Positions 23,288-35,195 of a DNA stretch of 64,000 bases are shown here, piece after piece. Under the pieces are notes generated by a model. The model was given only the letters and a program-made list of their open reading frames with translations, did no database searches and was not told the DNA's origin. The stretch is from positions 868,001 through 932,000 of the forward strand of contig NW_026570255.1 in the NCBI RefSeq assembly GCF_019649055.1, given 5' to 3'. Both the position numbers and the translations under genes were made by a program. Within the stretch, counting starts at the first letter, position 1. Every line of letters begins with the position of its first letter. The stretch comes from Paramacrobiotus metropolitanus. Its lineage: Eukaryota; Tardigrada; Eutardigrada; Parachela; Macrobiotidae.

Positions 23288-24055
23288 CTAAGTTTCAAGG
23301 TGACCTTTAAGATGGGTTGGATCAATCTGGTCTTGATGCCGGCTTGATACCGGCTCGATATTTTCATAAAAAACACATGCCGGCCACTTCTGAACTATCC
23401 CGGATCTAATGGCGTTGTCCGTTTTTCCAGAAGTTTTATGGTTATAGAGATCTCAAAACTATGGGGCGCCGCGCGTAGTATGGATCTTGTACTTAATGAC
23501 ACTTTACCCGCACTACGGATTACACGTTAAGGTCAGTGTCTATTGTTTTCAATATCCTAAATTCAATAAAATTGATGAAGGAAGACTTATTAATTATGAA
23601 CAGCTGTACGTGTAGCTTAGTTTCCGACTTCGCTTCGGTGTTTTATTACCAGTTAAAAGGAGCGGAGAACAAGTTTCCTAGTAGAACAAGTTTTTTAAGT
23701 AGTATTACGCGTATGCACTTTTGTTACACTGATGGCCTTTGCCCAAGATTCCTAGTTGTAAGTAGTTTGTCTAGCTGGCTTAATCCAGTGTCGTGTAGTA
23801 CAATACTGTAACTAAGGCAGTATAATTAGCATAAACGAGATCCTGCTACTGTGATTAACTGTTTTTGTTCTATGTTCAGTGTATTGTACCCGTATTTTAT
23901 GAAATAAACAGTAAAAATTAGCATAAATTACAGCTCGTTTCACGCGTTATTATTAGAATTTCTGTTTGCAGCTGGGGTCATTAAAATAAGCCACCAACGG
24001 TCCGTTGTTTGGCCTTTCGCTGATAGCGGCACCCTCGACGAAGAAGCTTAACTAA
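23288..24055. other. Intergenic, no gene recognised
   Basis: AT-rich toward 23950; nothing defined. Confidence 0.45.
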
Positions 24056-24400
24056 CGTAGGGATACTGCGCAAAGTCTGCTCGGTGCACAAAGTGGTGTA
24101 CAAAGTGTGGCTGACCTTCACCGAGAACCACAACGACGTCCTCTACGACGCCGTGATCCGCACCTGGAAGTACTGTAGATCCGCAAGAACAATGTCGTAC
24201 CGGCTGCCGGCGATTGGTGCACCACATTTCCGGCGAAGAGCTCGACGGTGGGCACGAGGATGCTGGAGAAACAATTGACCGCGATGCAGCAGTTAGCCCG
24301 GCCTGTGGGATCCGCAACGCAGCAACTTTGAGCTTATGGTCAAAGTGGATTTACTGACGCATTGGCGGTGAGTGAAGAACGTGGTGCTGAAGATGCAATG
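24056..24400 (+). pseudogene. Decayed plus-strand copy of the coiled-coil gene's third exon
   Basis: Across frames it reads LRKVCSVHK, VWLTFTENHNDVLYDAV, RTWKY, and after frameshifts QRSNFELMVKV. These align with LREVCSVYK, MWLTSTKKDNAVLYDAV and QRSNFELTVKL in exon 3 of the gene at 58198-60884. Stops and indels make it non-coding. Confidence 0.75.
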
Positions 24401-25355
24401 CGCCGAAGGAGCGTGAAAATAGGCGTTCATTGGATCCGCGAACCCACTACTTTGTTCATCCGAACATGGAGCTAATTCAAAACACAGAGATCCGTGGGAA
24501 CCGATTATCCATTGGTCGCTGCGCCGTCTACAGGCACTAGACTCGAGTACGCGCTGCTGGCGAAATTGGTTTTTAGGATTTTCAGCAAGCGCTTGCGTTT
24601 GTTCTGTTTCTGTAGAAAGTTTAACCACACCTTGTAATTCTTTATGAAGGTCCCATTATAAAGTGAAGAGCTGAAACGAACTGCGGATTACGATATGTTA
24701 CAATGATTCGCCAGCTAGTTAACAAAGCGAAGGTTGAATGCATAGATAATGCACAAAATTTTCGGCGTTAGGATAAGTAGGCTATCAGACAGCGATACGC
24801 ATCGTATTATGATTATATTGCAATATTATTTGTTATTACAATAATAACAATATCGGTAGATAAGAACATCATAAGGTATACGGCGGCTTCGATATGTTGT
24901 ACAAATGACATTGAGCTGTTTATGTCGATGGACTCCACTGTCGCGTAAACCGACTTCCATGCGAAACATACTTCTTACACAACAAACAATGGTGGCATTG
25001 TTGCAACCAGAAGTTTGTCTTTTACAGTTTTACTAACAACTGCAGCAGGTACACTTATTCGAGTTTTTTCTACGAACATTAACATAATGCATTATGTAAT
25101 AAATCATCACCTGCACATAATAAACCATGATTTTCGGAACCCAGATAAAAAGAAGAACAAGTTGTGCAGCAATTCTAAGTAAAGTAACAGAAAAGACGCA
25201 CAATCCATTATCTATATTTTTATCCTTCAAAAACTGCTCACAAAAGCTTTTATGAATATGATGAAATAACGCTTGGCCCGCGCAGAAGGTTGTATCTACT
25301 ATCGGCTCTGATTCGGCTGTCTTGCGAATGCTGCCTTGTAACGGAAGCAGCGTTA
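24401..25355. other. Intergenic, no gene recognised
   Basis: It contains AT-rich repeats (ATTATTTGTTATTACAATAATAAC near 24830, in part self-complementary) and nothing coding. Confidence 0.45.
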
Positions 25356-27669
25356 CTAAGCTGCACCGTACTGTAATTCAACAAGGAAGTGCCGGCTGAT
25401 GCGCGACAGTCTCGCCAGCTGCAGACCTTCCAGTCCGTCCCCGCACCACTTTTTCCCGCGGTAATGTGCCGACGGACGCGGATCCCCTGACTGCAAGCCG
25501 CATAACATCTAAAAAACACAATTAATGGTGTCCGCATCTAGTTCTGATCATCTTATAAACATTATTTTTCTCTTCTCTCTGCATGGATATAAATGTGGTA
25601 CATGTCTGACGTGAAAGCTCCATTGAGTTGCTGGTATCTCGGAGTAGATGGCTTTTCTTTCGAAGCCCTACATTATAACAGTACGATCGGATACTGTGAA
25701 ACTTACCGTGCAGATGACCTCCTTGAGTTTGACATTGTCTTCATCCCATTCCAGTCGGGACCATAGGTCTTGCAACTCTTGTTCATCGGGTACCGGCAGC
25801 GCCGCGTCCATTGCCTCCCACAGTGTGCAACGGAAATCCCCACCATTCGGCAGTCGCGCCGCAGGAATGGCTATCTCCAGGCGGAAGAGTTTAAATGCCC
25901 AGTAGTCCGATATGCGAGAAAAACAGCCGCAGCGCAGATGCACCGCGCAGTTGTTCAGGTGGATGGCAGCACACGGCAAACCGGCGCATGTGGAAATAAA
26001 ATCCTCCAGCGGATAAGAACCGAGCTCTACAATCTCCTTGACCGTTTCCGCATCTGCCTGATGCATGACACATTTCACCTTGCCAATGTTATCGACGGCG
26101 GCGCCGCTCATCTGCAGGTGCAACCGAAAACCGCTCAGATATAAACCTTGCAGTCGGATGCCGGTTCGATGCTGAGTTACGTAGTGGATCATGGCACACA
26201 GCATCCTCAAGTCAGCAGTGGTCATCGGGCCGTTTCCAGCGTTGAACGAAGCCATTACAACGTACTGCGTGTCAGGCTGCAATCGTTTGTACAACGCGGC
26301 CATGCGGAAGAACGGGGCATATCCGACGTCAGAAGGAACGTGGTCCCCGATGATTATGCATCTCCGCAGCGCCGGTGTTTCCATCATCGTGTTCCACGCT
26401 GCGCATACCGCGCGTAACCTTGTCTGCGTCACAGTGTCCAAATACGAAAACACTTCCAGCCACAATTCCACCCGCAGTACCGTCTGGTGGTGGGTTGTCT
26501 GGATCCCGTTAGACAACGGAGACAGTCTTATCAGCTCCGCGTGGAAACTGGCGAGGGCAGCCTGAAAACACGCACACATCGTTACTTCGAATTCCTTCAC
26601 ATTTCGGTCGGTGTGAGTGTACGTCTTAGTTTTCAACATGCAATAATCATGCTTGGCAAGTAATTAGTAAAGACCTTTTTGCTCTTGAAATTCAGCCCAC
26701 CAGCTATGCAAATTACAGATCAATTAATTTACAGATTTTTTAAAACGACCGGAGTTGGAAAACTGGATACCATATTAAGCAGCAGCGTACGCAAAAAGCG
26801 TTTACTCGAAGTAGCGCGCCACATAGGTAGTGACCGGTGACCAGTTTACAATTCCTGCAAACGCATGCTCAAACGTATCCGAAATATTTAAAAAAATAGA
26901 GCACGCCACTGTAAAGCCAGAGAACAGTTTTTTCTACCAGAATTCGTCCGTCTCTGGGATCATATACTCCAGTTAGTTCTTGATAACCCTGCTGGAAAAT
27001 GTTGCCTAAGCGGCCACGCACAAGATCCACCACGTCTACAGCACATGGAAAGGGAATAGCAGCACGCATTTCCGAGCCATTCAGTCGCTTAATGAGCTCT
27101 TCGGCTTCTTCGCTGGACATTGAGCCTAAGTCATCGCTGAGCGGCACGGTCCGCTTGACGAAGGGGCCTGGGTGGGTGGGATCGTAGACCGTAGCGTCTT
27201 CTTCGGCCAAGTGACGCCAGCATTTTACCGTTAAAGGAAAATGCAGATCAGGTGTTGGCATCATTGGCCATCGAATACGGTGGCGTGGGACGAAAGCGGT
27301 GCACGATACTCCGCTGTCCTTCGTTTGCCAATGAACTATAGCCCCTCCGCAGTTGGTCACCGACTGACCCAGTCCGAGATTGACCGTCTCACCCGGCAGC
27401 CAGATCAGTGGACCTTGCGGAGTTTCCGGTACCAGGACTTCCACGGCACTCGAAAATCCTTCGTCAGAGTCAGCGGGATTGGGTCCAGATTCGCTCGTCT
27501 CCCTGGGCAGGAACAGCCGGTCGAAGGGAACATATTCACGGCGTCCGTTGAGATAGAGCAGATCGACGAAGAGACCTTTGTCGGCGACGTCCACGACGCG
27601 TCCATAACGCATCATCCCGTCCTCGCCCAATATGTCTACGCTGTTAGCATAGTGCATGAGGCTGAGCAT
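25356..27669 (-). CDS. F-box family gene copy 4 (intact reference copy)
   Basis: Complete three-exon gene of about 579 residues. Exon 1 (27669-26938) encodes MLSLMHYANSVDILGEDG, YGRVVDV, RREYVPFDRLFLP, GPLIWLPGE, GAIVHW, HPGPFVKRTVPL and SSEEAEELIKRLNG; the opening VDILGEDG-GRVVDV-RREYVPFDR pattern suggests a Tudor/agenet-like barrel (inference). Exon 2 (26561-25707) encodes the F-box LRVELWLEVFSYLDTV, TRLRAVCAAWNTMM and about 230 further residues with no recognised repeat. Exon 3 (25508-25356) encodes MLCGLQSGDPRPSAHYRGKK, the LSRISRHFL helix, and a stop. Both introns have GT-AG ends in phase 0. A role as an SCF substrate receptor is expected from the F-box. It is the only copy with no internal stop or rearrangement. 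Confidence 0.88.
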
Positions 27670-28332
27670 CCTGGAGGATGTGATGTTTGGTAGGAAATTG
27701 CCAATACAGTTCGACTTTAAAACCTTTTAATTAGAAGGGTGGACTTAATGGCTGCACTAAATCATGTTAATAAATAAAAAAAGGTTGGAAAACGGTCCGC
27801 TGTGCAACTGTGCCACAGAATTCGCTAAGATGGATTGCATACAAGTTGTATCGTAAACTTTCACCTTAGTTCAAAAGTACTGCAAACGAATAATATAATG
27901 TAGACTGTGGCGGTGCTTTAACGGACGGACCCGCCCTGGCTATCACCTTCGGATATAAGGTAAGAGAGACGCTCAATCAGTATCGGAACCGCAAGGCCAC
28001 AAGTGGGCATTGACCGGCATTTGAGTGTTGATAACCACGCCTCAAGCTGAACTTTTATGCGTCATACAGGACCATTCATCAGTCCTGTCAGCCATCTTTG
28101 ATCGCACAGCGCAGCCGGCAAACGAAGCCCACCCACTATTTACATACCCGGCTTGCTTTAGGCTGGCTTCGGCCTCATCCTTTGTGTGATTTTATCTGCC
28201 GGCTCACCCGGCTAGTCAGCTGTAACCTAGTAACTGAAATGGAAGAAAGGCGCCATCAAACCTGTCCACCAATGAATACAAATACAGTGGCCTACAATCG
28301 CCTCGTACGGTAAAAAGAGAACATAACATATA
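27670..28332. other. Upstream region of F-box copy 4, left of the pogo-like element
   Basis: No gene is recognised. This is part of the interval between divergent copies 4 and 5 and ends at the TA target (28331-28332) of the pogo-like element. Confidence 0.45.
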
Positions 28333-31102
28333 CGAGGAGGGAACAAGCATCTTCGGTAGCGCGTTCGCATAGTCGAGACTCTTTGAACACTGTGCCCGTA
28401 TTATGCAAACTGTGCAACCCCCCACGGCTGATTGCTATGTGCAATCATCAGCTACGTCGCTTTCTGCTGTCTGAGCCGTTACTTTCTGAATTTTGAGTAT
28501 TTTTTACAGTATTATTGTTGATTTTTATTTGACTGTGTATTACCTTTGTGTTTTCATTCCCTGCAGAGTTTTTATTATGAATTTTTATCGGTGATATCCT
28601 GGTTGTGTGATACATGATGAGTTAGTAACATATCTTACGGCTAAGTCAGTGTAAAACTTAGTCAAAACATGGAGATATTACCCAAATCTCTAATTGGTGA
28701 AATGGCTAGAAATAGCGATGATTGTGTGAGTTCATATCTTCCTGGCGAAACTTCTGCGGCCGTGGGTACCGAAAGCAGTGTAAGGTTTGAGCTACGAGGA
28801 TGTGGGGAGACGTTGATCTGTGAAGCGATATCGGACAGCCCCAGCGCAATGGACAAAGCAATAAGGGCCGTTAAAAGTGGAGCACTGTCGCAGTACGCAG
28901 CAGCCAAAACGTACAACGTTCCTCGAACGTCGCTGTGGGAACGTTTGAAAGGGGTTCGTCGAATGAAGCCAGGAGAGCAATCACGAAAGTTTTCGGCGGC
29001 CGAAGAAGACTAAATTGAGCAGCTGCTGTTAAAATGCGCAGAGCAAGGCGTTCCACTGAATAAGTCAATTGTCAGACGAATTGTCCCCATTTTGGCATCC
29101 ACAAAAGGTATTGTAAAAAGGCGAACGCAACCGGTTTCTAAGCGCAGTTATTTTAAAGAGCAATTAGTTGACGCTTTGCAGTTTTCTAAATATCGGCTGT
29201 ACGAGTATTAATTAAAGCCACAATTGTACAGATATTCCGGAAAACCGAAAGAAATTTACGTCGTTTTGGCATCGCGAATTTTTGAAGCGCCATCCAAAAA
29301 TATCGCAGCGTATCTCTCACGGAGTGTCCCGAAAAAAAGCAAGAGAGTGGACACCAACCACTCGTGAAGGTTGGATAAAGCTTCTTAGCGAGCTTAACTG
29401 CAGTGGACGGCTGAGCGATCCCCGCGGTGTTTGGAACTTTGACGAGTCCGCGTTTCAAGTGGCAGAGAAAGTGATATCAGTCTATGCGTTGCGGGGTACG
29501 AAGAATGTTCTCTCGTATTTTGATGGAAACGATCGAGAATTGATTACGGTTCTCGCTGGTGGAAATGCAGCAGGTGAAATATTGCGACCTCTAATTCTGT
29601 TCGACGGGAAAGTGTTTTTGACATCACATTTTCACGAAACGCACGACCGTTGCCACATCGGATTTAATTCATCTGGCGCTATGGACAATGCCACGTTCAC
29701 CTCGTATATCCGAGAGGAAGTCATCCCTCGAATGACGGCCTAAAAGGTAAAAGAGTGTTTTTAATAAAAACAATATCCAGAAATTAAATTAAATATTGTT
29801 GAATCACAGGTGCTAGATTAATCGTTCGTTAACCTTATAGAACACGATATTTTTGGACGGCCATTCGTCTCACATGTTTAATTTGGAATTTCTATCCGAA
29901 TGCGTTAAATCGGACAAAGATATCTGGGTTGTGATACTGCCATCAGGCCAGACCGGCAAGCTCCAGCCTATGGACATCGCAGTTTTTGGACCAGTAAAGA
30001 AATACTGGAGAGACTAATTGCGCAATTTAACTCTTACACCGACAGGCGAGGTAAATACAAAATTTTTCGTCTTTTTTAAATGCAGGTTTTACTGCAAATT
30101 ATTAGATTCAGTGAAGTTTTTAATTGCTTTTTGTGCAGGTCACGAAACACGATTTTGCTGCTCACCTAGTGAAGAATTGGGACAACTTTAATATGTCTAG
30201 CAATATCGTGTCTGGATTTCAATCTAGCGGAATTTATCCTTTCGACCCCGAGGCGATTTGTAAAGCATACGCAGAGCCTGGAGCAGCTCCGTTTCCTGAA
30301 AATGTGCCATTGATGGTTGCCACAGTTTATGCGTCGCAGCTGGAAAAAACACGGTCTGCACTGCGAGAAATTCATCTTCTAAGCGAGGCTGCAATTGAAA
30401 ATGTTATTCAGTATGTGGTGAGACAGGCTAAAGGGTTTCTGCCTGCTGTTGTTCCTGAAAGAGTTGCCGAAGACTGGCACCGCAGCATAATGGGCGCCCA
30501 CAACCCGAAAACGCGGAAACTGAAAGAATCTCGGCTCCACGCAGAGACGGGCCTGATCGCAACAGATTCCAAAGTTATTGCTGCTTTAGAACAGCGAGAA
30601 AACGAAAAGGCAGAGAAATTGAAAAAGTCTAAGAAAGCAGCTCCGCTTGGCTTGACTGACGTTACAAATACACCTCAAAAAAAGAGATTCAGAATGTCAA
30701 AAAAGTAAAAGTTGGATCTTACTAACTGAATGTCTTATTGTTTTTGTTGTAAATTTTGTTTTAATTTTTTTTATAGAGAAATAAAATCACGAGTAGTTTT
30801 TTTCTAATTTTAGTAGTCCCGATTTGTAATAAACGGAGTACTAGTTATAGTATTATAGTATTTCTGTAAATTTACTTATACAGTGTACCAAGGAAAACAG
30901 AAAATAACCGGCGTACGACTACTTGGGATGTAAAAAAGCTTGGGCGCTGTCAGTTAGTGTGCCCATCCACGGTTGAACGTTATGTTAAATGTAGAGCGGC
31001 AACCTACCACGTTTGGCAGTTCAGTCAATCGTGCTGTCGACACAGTGTTCAAAGAGTCTCGACTTTGCGAACGCGCTACCGAAGATACTTGTTCCCTCCT
31101 CG
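28333..31102. mobile_element. Complete pogo-like DNA transposon, 62-bp terminal inverted repeats
   Basis: The 62-base ends (28333-28394 and 31041-31102) are inverted copies with two differences. They start CGAGGAGGGAACAAG and are flanked by TA on both sides (28331-28332, 31103-31104), matching the TA target of Tc1/mariner-pogo elements. The interior holds a decayed pogo-type transposase gene. The element sits between divergent F-box genes. Its terminal CGAGGAGGG is shared with the foldback element at 6256-6971. Confidence 0.88.
28669..30708 (+). pseudogene. Pogo/Tigger-type transposase, disrupted
   Basis: The N-terminal part has a pipsqueak-type helix-turn-helix (KAIRAVKSGALSQYAAAKTY then NVPRTSLWERLKG, about residues 63-96). 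The catalytic core shows three acidic motifs of DDE_1 type: WNFDESAF (near 29435), FLDGHSSHM (near 29855) and LQPMDIAVFGPVKK (near 29970). A C-terminal segment (30124-30708) has SGIYPFDPEAI and a lysine-rich tail. Damage includes TAA stops at 29011-29013, 29209-29211 and 29741-29743 and a frame change between the DNA-binding and catalytic parts; some of these could be intronic. AATAAA at 30779 could be its poly(A) signal. Confidence 0.82.
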
Positions 31103-32260
31103 TATATATTATAACGAGCAGTTTAAGCATGCTTCTGCTGAGAAAATAAATGAAACTGTGGGTCCAAGGAAGCGCAAGCCCCTGAATTTTAGTGCATAAA
31201 TTATAGGCGGTAATTGTATTTCGAGTCCCGACTGCATGGAAACCAGGTTCTTTCCTTACAAATGCACAGATGCACAAAGCGGCACTCGAAACATCTGTTA
31301 ATTGAGCCTGGTCATCGGATGCTGTTGCGTTTTATGAAATCGTAGTTACAGTTCACTGGCAATCATTCAGCGGTTTCCAACTCACACAGTTAGAAACCTC
31401 TTCGAAGCGCTGATTAGTCAATTCGGTCTAATCAATTAGGTCTAATCGATTAAACTCAATGTAGTTCACACGGTTAATACGTGTGAACTACATTGTATCT
31501 ATCATAGCACAGCATCTTGACCCTTGTTTGTACGACCAAGGGTGTTGGCAGCGGTTAACTTCTGGATGCCTATCAATGGACACTTGTGCAATTGCGCTTT
31601 CGGCTTTGATGGAATGCTTTGCTTTCTCTCCTCATTTGAAAATAGCCGGCTGAACTCCCCAGACCACCACTAAAATCCTTATCCAAAACAGCTAGATAAG
31701 CCTTAATTGACCCATTTTTTAAAGCACAGAATGCACAGCAGCCATCTTGGATGATTCTGTGAGTTAGTGTGCCATGCAAATGAATTAACAAAATATATTT
31801 TGCAATTTCGTTTGGTTTATAAGTACTTTGATTCAGTGCAGCGGAAATAAAGAATTGATGCATTGCCATTGCTCTTCTTCACCTGCTGAAAGATTCTTCG
31901 GTACGTTTTGTAGTTTGATTGTTTTTTATTCTTTTAATAAGCTGTTACTTTACCTAAAATTTACAAGGAAGGAAGACAACTGCTTCATTTTTCCAAAAAA
32001 TTAACGCAAGTAATTATTTCAGTCAGAAAAGTTTTCTATTGCACCATTATATTTTTGTTCTTGATTTTCTACATGCTCGAATGATATTCGATTATCTGCT
32101 AATTATCATTCCTTTCAATTATAGGTATTTTAACACTAGATTTAGCATTAATTTGTTATGCTTAATAACACAAGTGTTATTAAATTTTCATTCAAATCTT
32201 CCCTCTCTCTGATTGCAGTTGTTAGGAGAACAACGTTGTGTTGTCCATTGCTAGGCACAC
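31103..32260 (+). promoter_or_regulatory. Upstream region of F-box copy 5
   Basis: No gene. About 31590-31800 resembles 8100-8330 in front of copy 2 (shared CTTTCGGC-TTGAT, AAATAGCCGG and CAGCCATCTTGGAT blocks in order), so the upstream DNA was duplicated with the gene. An AT-rich stretch and TGATTGCAG precede the start codon, as in copy 2. Confidence 0.5.
31457..31495. repeat. Perfect 16-bp hairpin
   Basis: CAATGTAGTTCACACG (31457-31472) and its exact inverse (31480-31495) flank the 7-base loop GTTAATA. It lies 0.35 kb outside the pogo-like element and is preceded by repeats of GGTCTAATC. Function unknown. Confidence 0.85.
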
Positions 32261-34555
32261 ATGTGCACTATGCTCAGCCTAATGCGCTACGCTAACAGCG
32301 TAGACGTTCTCGGTGACGACGGGATGATGCGCTTCGGGCGCGTGGTGGACGTAACGGAAACTGGTCTCTTCGTCGACATGCTCTATCCCAACCGTCGCCG
32401 CGAATACGTTCCGTTCGACCGGCTCTTCTTGCCCAGCGAGACGAGCGAACCTGGACCGTATCTTGCTGATGTTGATGAATTTTCGACTGCTGTGGAAGTC
32501 CTAGTACCGGAAACACCGCAAGGTCCACTGATTTGGCTGCCGGGTGAGATGATCAATTTCGGACTGTGTCAGTCGGTGTTCTACTGCGGAGGGGCTATAG
32601 TTCACTGGAAAACGAAGGACGGTGCAGTATGCACCGATTTCGTCCCTCGCCATCGTATTCGATGGCCAATGGTGCCAGCACCTGATCTCGATTTTCTTCC
32701 AACGGTAAAACGCTGGCGTTGTTTGGCCGAAGGAGACGCTATCGTCTACGATCCCCTTTACCCAGGACCCTTCGTTAAGCGTACGGTGCCGCTCAACGAT
32801 GATTTAAGCTGGATGTCCAGCGAAGAAGCCGAAGAGCTCATTAAGCGACTGAATGGCTTTGAATTGCGAGCTGATGTTCCTTTTCCATGTACTGTTGACG
32901 TGGTGGAGGTTGCGGGTGGCCGCTTGGGTTACGTATTCCAGCTGGGTTACCAAGAATTAGGTGGAGTATATGATCCCAGAGATGGGCGAATTCTGGTAGG
33001 AAAGAACTGCTCTGCCTTTACATTGATCTTCTTAAATATGCTCTACTTTTTAAAATACGACACGTGTGCCCGTATTTCGGACACGTTTGAGCTTGCACTG
33101 GTGGAAATTATAAATTGGTCGCCTGTTACCACCTATGTGTCGAGCTGCTTAAGTAAATGCCGTGCGCCTACGCATCTGCATGCGGTATTTAGTATTACTT
33201 ACCAAACCTGATTATTATTGTATGATAAACATGGTTTTCTCAGGAATACAAAGGTAACCCAGTTTATAACAATGTAAAAAGACACTTTGCGAAATACGGG
33301 AGAACAGAACTACAGTTGTGTGCGGATTTTCAGGCTTCGCTCGCCAGTTTCCACGCGGAGCTGATAAGACTGTCCCCGTTGTCTCAAGGGATCCCGACAA
33401 TTCATCACCAGACGGCGCTGCGGGTGGAATTATGGCTAGAAGTGTTTTCGCACTTAGACACGGTGGCGCAGACGAAGCTGTGCGCGGTATGCGCAGCGTG
33501 GGACACGCTGATGGACACACCGGCGCTGCGGAGATGTATAATCATCGGGGACTACGTTGCTTCTAACTTTCGATAAGCCGCGATTTTACGCATGGCCGCT
33601 GTGTACAAACGACTGCAGCCTCGCACGCAGCATGTTGCAATGGCTTCTTTCCACGTTGAAAACAGCCCGATGACCATCGCTGACTTGAGGATGCTGTGTG
33701 CCATGATTCACTATGTAACTCAGCATCGAACCGGCGTCCGAGTGCAAAGTCTGTATCTTAGTCGTTTTCGCTTCGGCCTGCAGATGAACTGCGCCGTGGA
33801 TAATGTGGGCAAAGTGGAATGTCTCGTGCACCAGGCGGATCCGGAGACGGTCAAGGAGATTGTCGAACTCGGTTCTTATCAGCTAAATGATTTTCTTGCT
33901 CTATGCGCTCGTTTGCCGTGTGATGCCATCCATCTGAGCAACTGCGCGGTTCATTTGCGCTGCGGCTGTTTTTCTCGCATATCGGATCACTGGGCCTTTC
34001 GGCTCTTCCGCGTTGAGATAGCTGTTCCTGAAGCGCGACTGCTGACTGGTGGGGATTTCCGCTTCGCACTGTGGGATGCAATGGACGCGGCTCTGTCCGT
34101 GCCCGATGAGCAGGACCTGCGAGACCTATGGTTCCGACTGGAATGGGATGAAGACAATGTCAAACTCAGGAAGGTCATCTGCACGGTAGGCTTCACTGTA
34201 TTAGATCGTACTGTTATAATGTAGGACTAATAAGTGGAAAGAAAAGTCATATTCTCCGAGATGTCAGCAACTCAATGGGGCTTTAAGGTCAAACATTTAC
34301 CAAATAAATATCCATGCGGAGAAAAGGGGAAAATACGTTTATAAGATTGTCGTAACTTGATGCGCACACCATTTTGAGTTCTTTTAGGTGTTATGCGGCC
34401 TGCAGTCAGTGGATCCGCGTCCGTCGGCACATTATCGCGGAAAACAGTGGTGCGTAGGCGGGCTGGAACTCAGCCTGGAAGGTGTACAGCTGGTGAAACT
34501 GTCGCGCATCAGCCGGCACTTTCTCGTTAAACTGCAGCACGGTATACTTTGGTAA
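32261..34555 (+). pseudogene. F-box family gene copy 5 (one nonsense codon)
   Basis: Exon 1 (32261-32995) starts MCTMLSLMRYANSVDVLGDD and carries the complete N-terminal module. Exon 2 (33334-34185) carries the F-box LRVELWLEVFSHLDTV. Exon 3 (34388-34555) carries VLCGLQSVDPRPSAHYRGKQ and the LSRISRHFL helix. All splice sites are GT-AG, phase 0. The only defect is TAA at 33574-33576, between VASNFR and RMAAVYKRL, where copy 4 has Tyr. Downstream sequence stays in the same frame and well conserved to copy 4, so this is a very recent nonsense mutation, a polymorphism or a sequencing error. A protein ending there would keep the N-terminal module and F-box but lose the C-terminal domain. Confidence 0.8.
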
Positions 34556-35195
34556 CGCTGCTACCGTTGCCAAACGAAGTATACGCATGATGCGCCACAA
34601 GTTCGATTAGAGACGCAGTATTCTGCGCGGTTCGAAGGTTAGTTTCATCATAAAAGCATTTGTTAGCACTTTTTTGAAAGGTAAAAATATAAACAATGTA
34701 TCGTACGCCGTTTCTGTTACTTTACTTAGATTGCTGCATCACCTTTTTTATCTGGGTTCGGAAACTTTTGGTATAATATGTGTAGAGGATGCTTTGAATT
34801 GAAGTCAGTTTATGAACGACAATGGAATTCATCGACAATCGAAATAAACAAACAAACGCACGGATGCCCAATGAGTAGATTGTTAGTTATTCTCGACACT
34901 GAAGAAGGTGCAGTACAGCAGGTATTTGATGTGCAATACATGTACAGATATGTATCGACATTTGGGTCACTTTGCGCCAACCACCTTCAGAGTATAGCTC
35001 AGAACACAAAAAATTTAATCTTCTACTCTATTCTAGTGTACCTGTCTTTTTTACTAAATCCATGGCGGCATGTACAAATTACTCGTACATGCTCTAAATT
35101 GCTCTAACATAGAATAAAAAATGAAATTAAAGCAACGGCCTTTCACATACGGTAGTGCGATCTGGTAAGCTGATGTAAATTAGCTAAAACATTAG
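34556..35195. other. Intergenic, no gene recognised
   Basis: A plus-strand frame at 34778-35107 is open for 109 codons but has no recognised domain, and its composition does not resemble the neighbours. Confidence 0.4.

Noticed and set aside
29282-29743. Intact 153-residue DDE protein
   Set aside because: It lacks the second and third catalytic motifs, which lie downstream past a stop. It is part of the broken pogo-like transposase.
34778-35107. 109-residue plus-strand gene
   Set aside because: No domain, no paralogue in the window, and no splice or poly(A) context.
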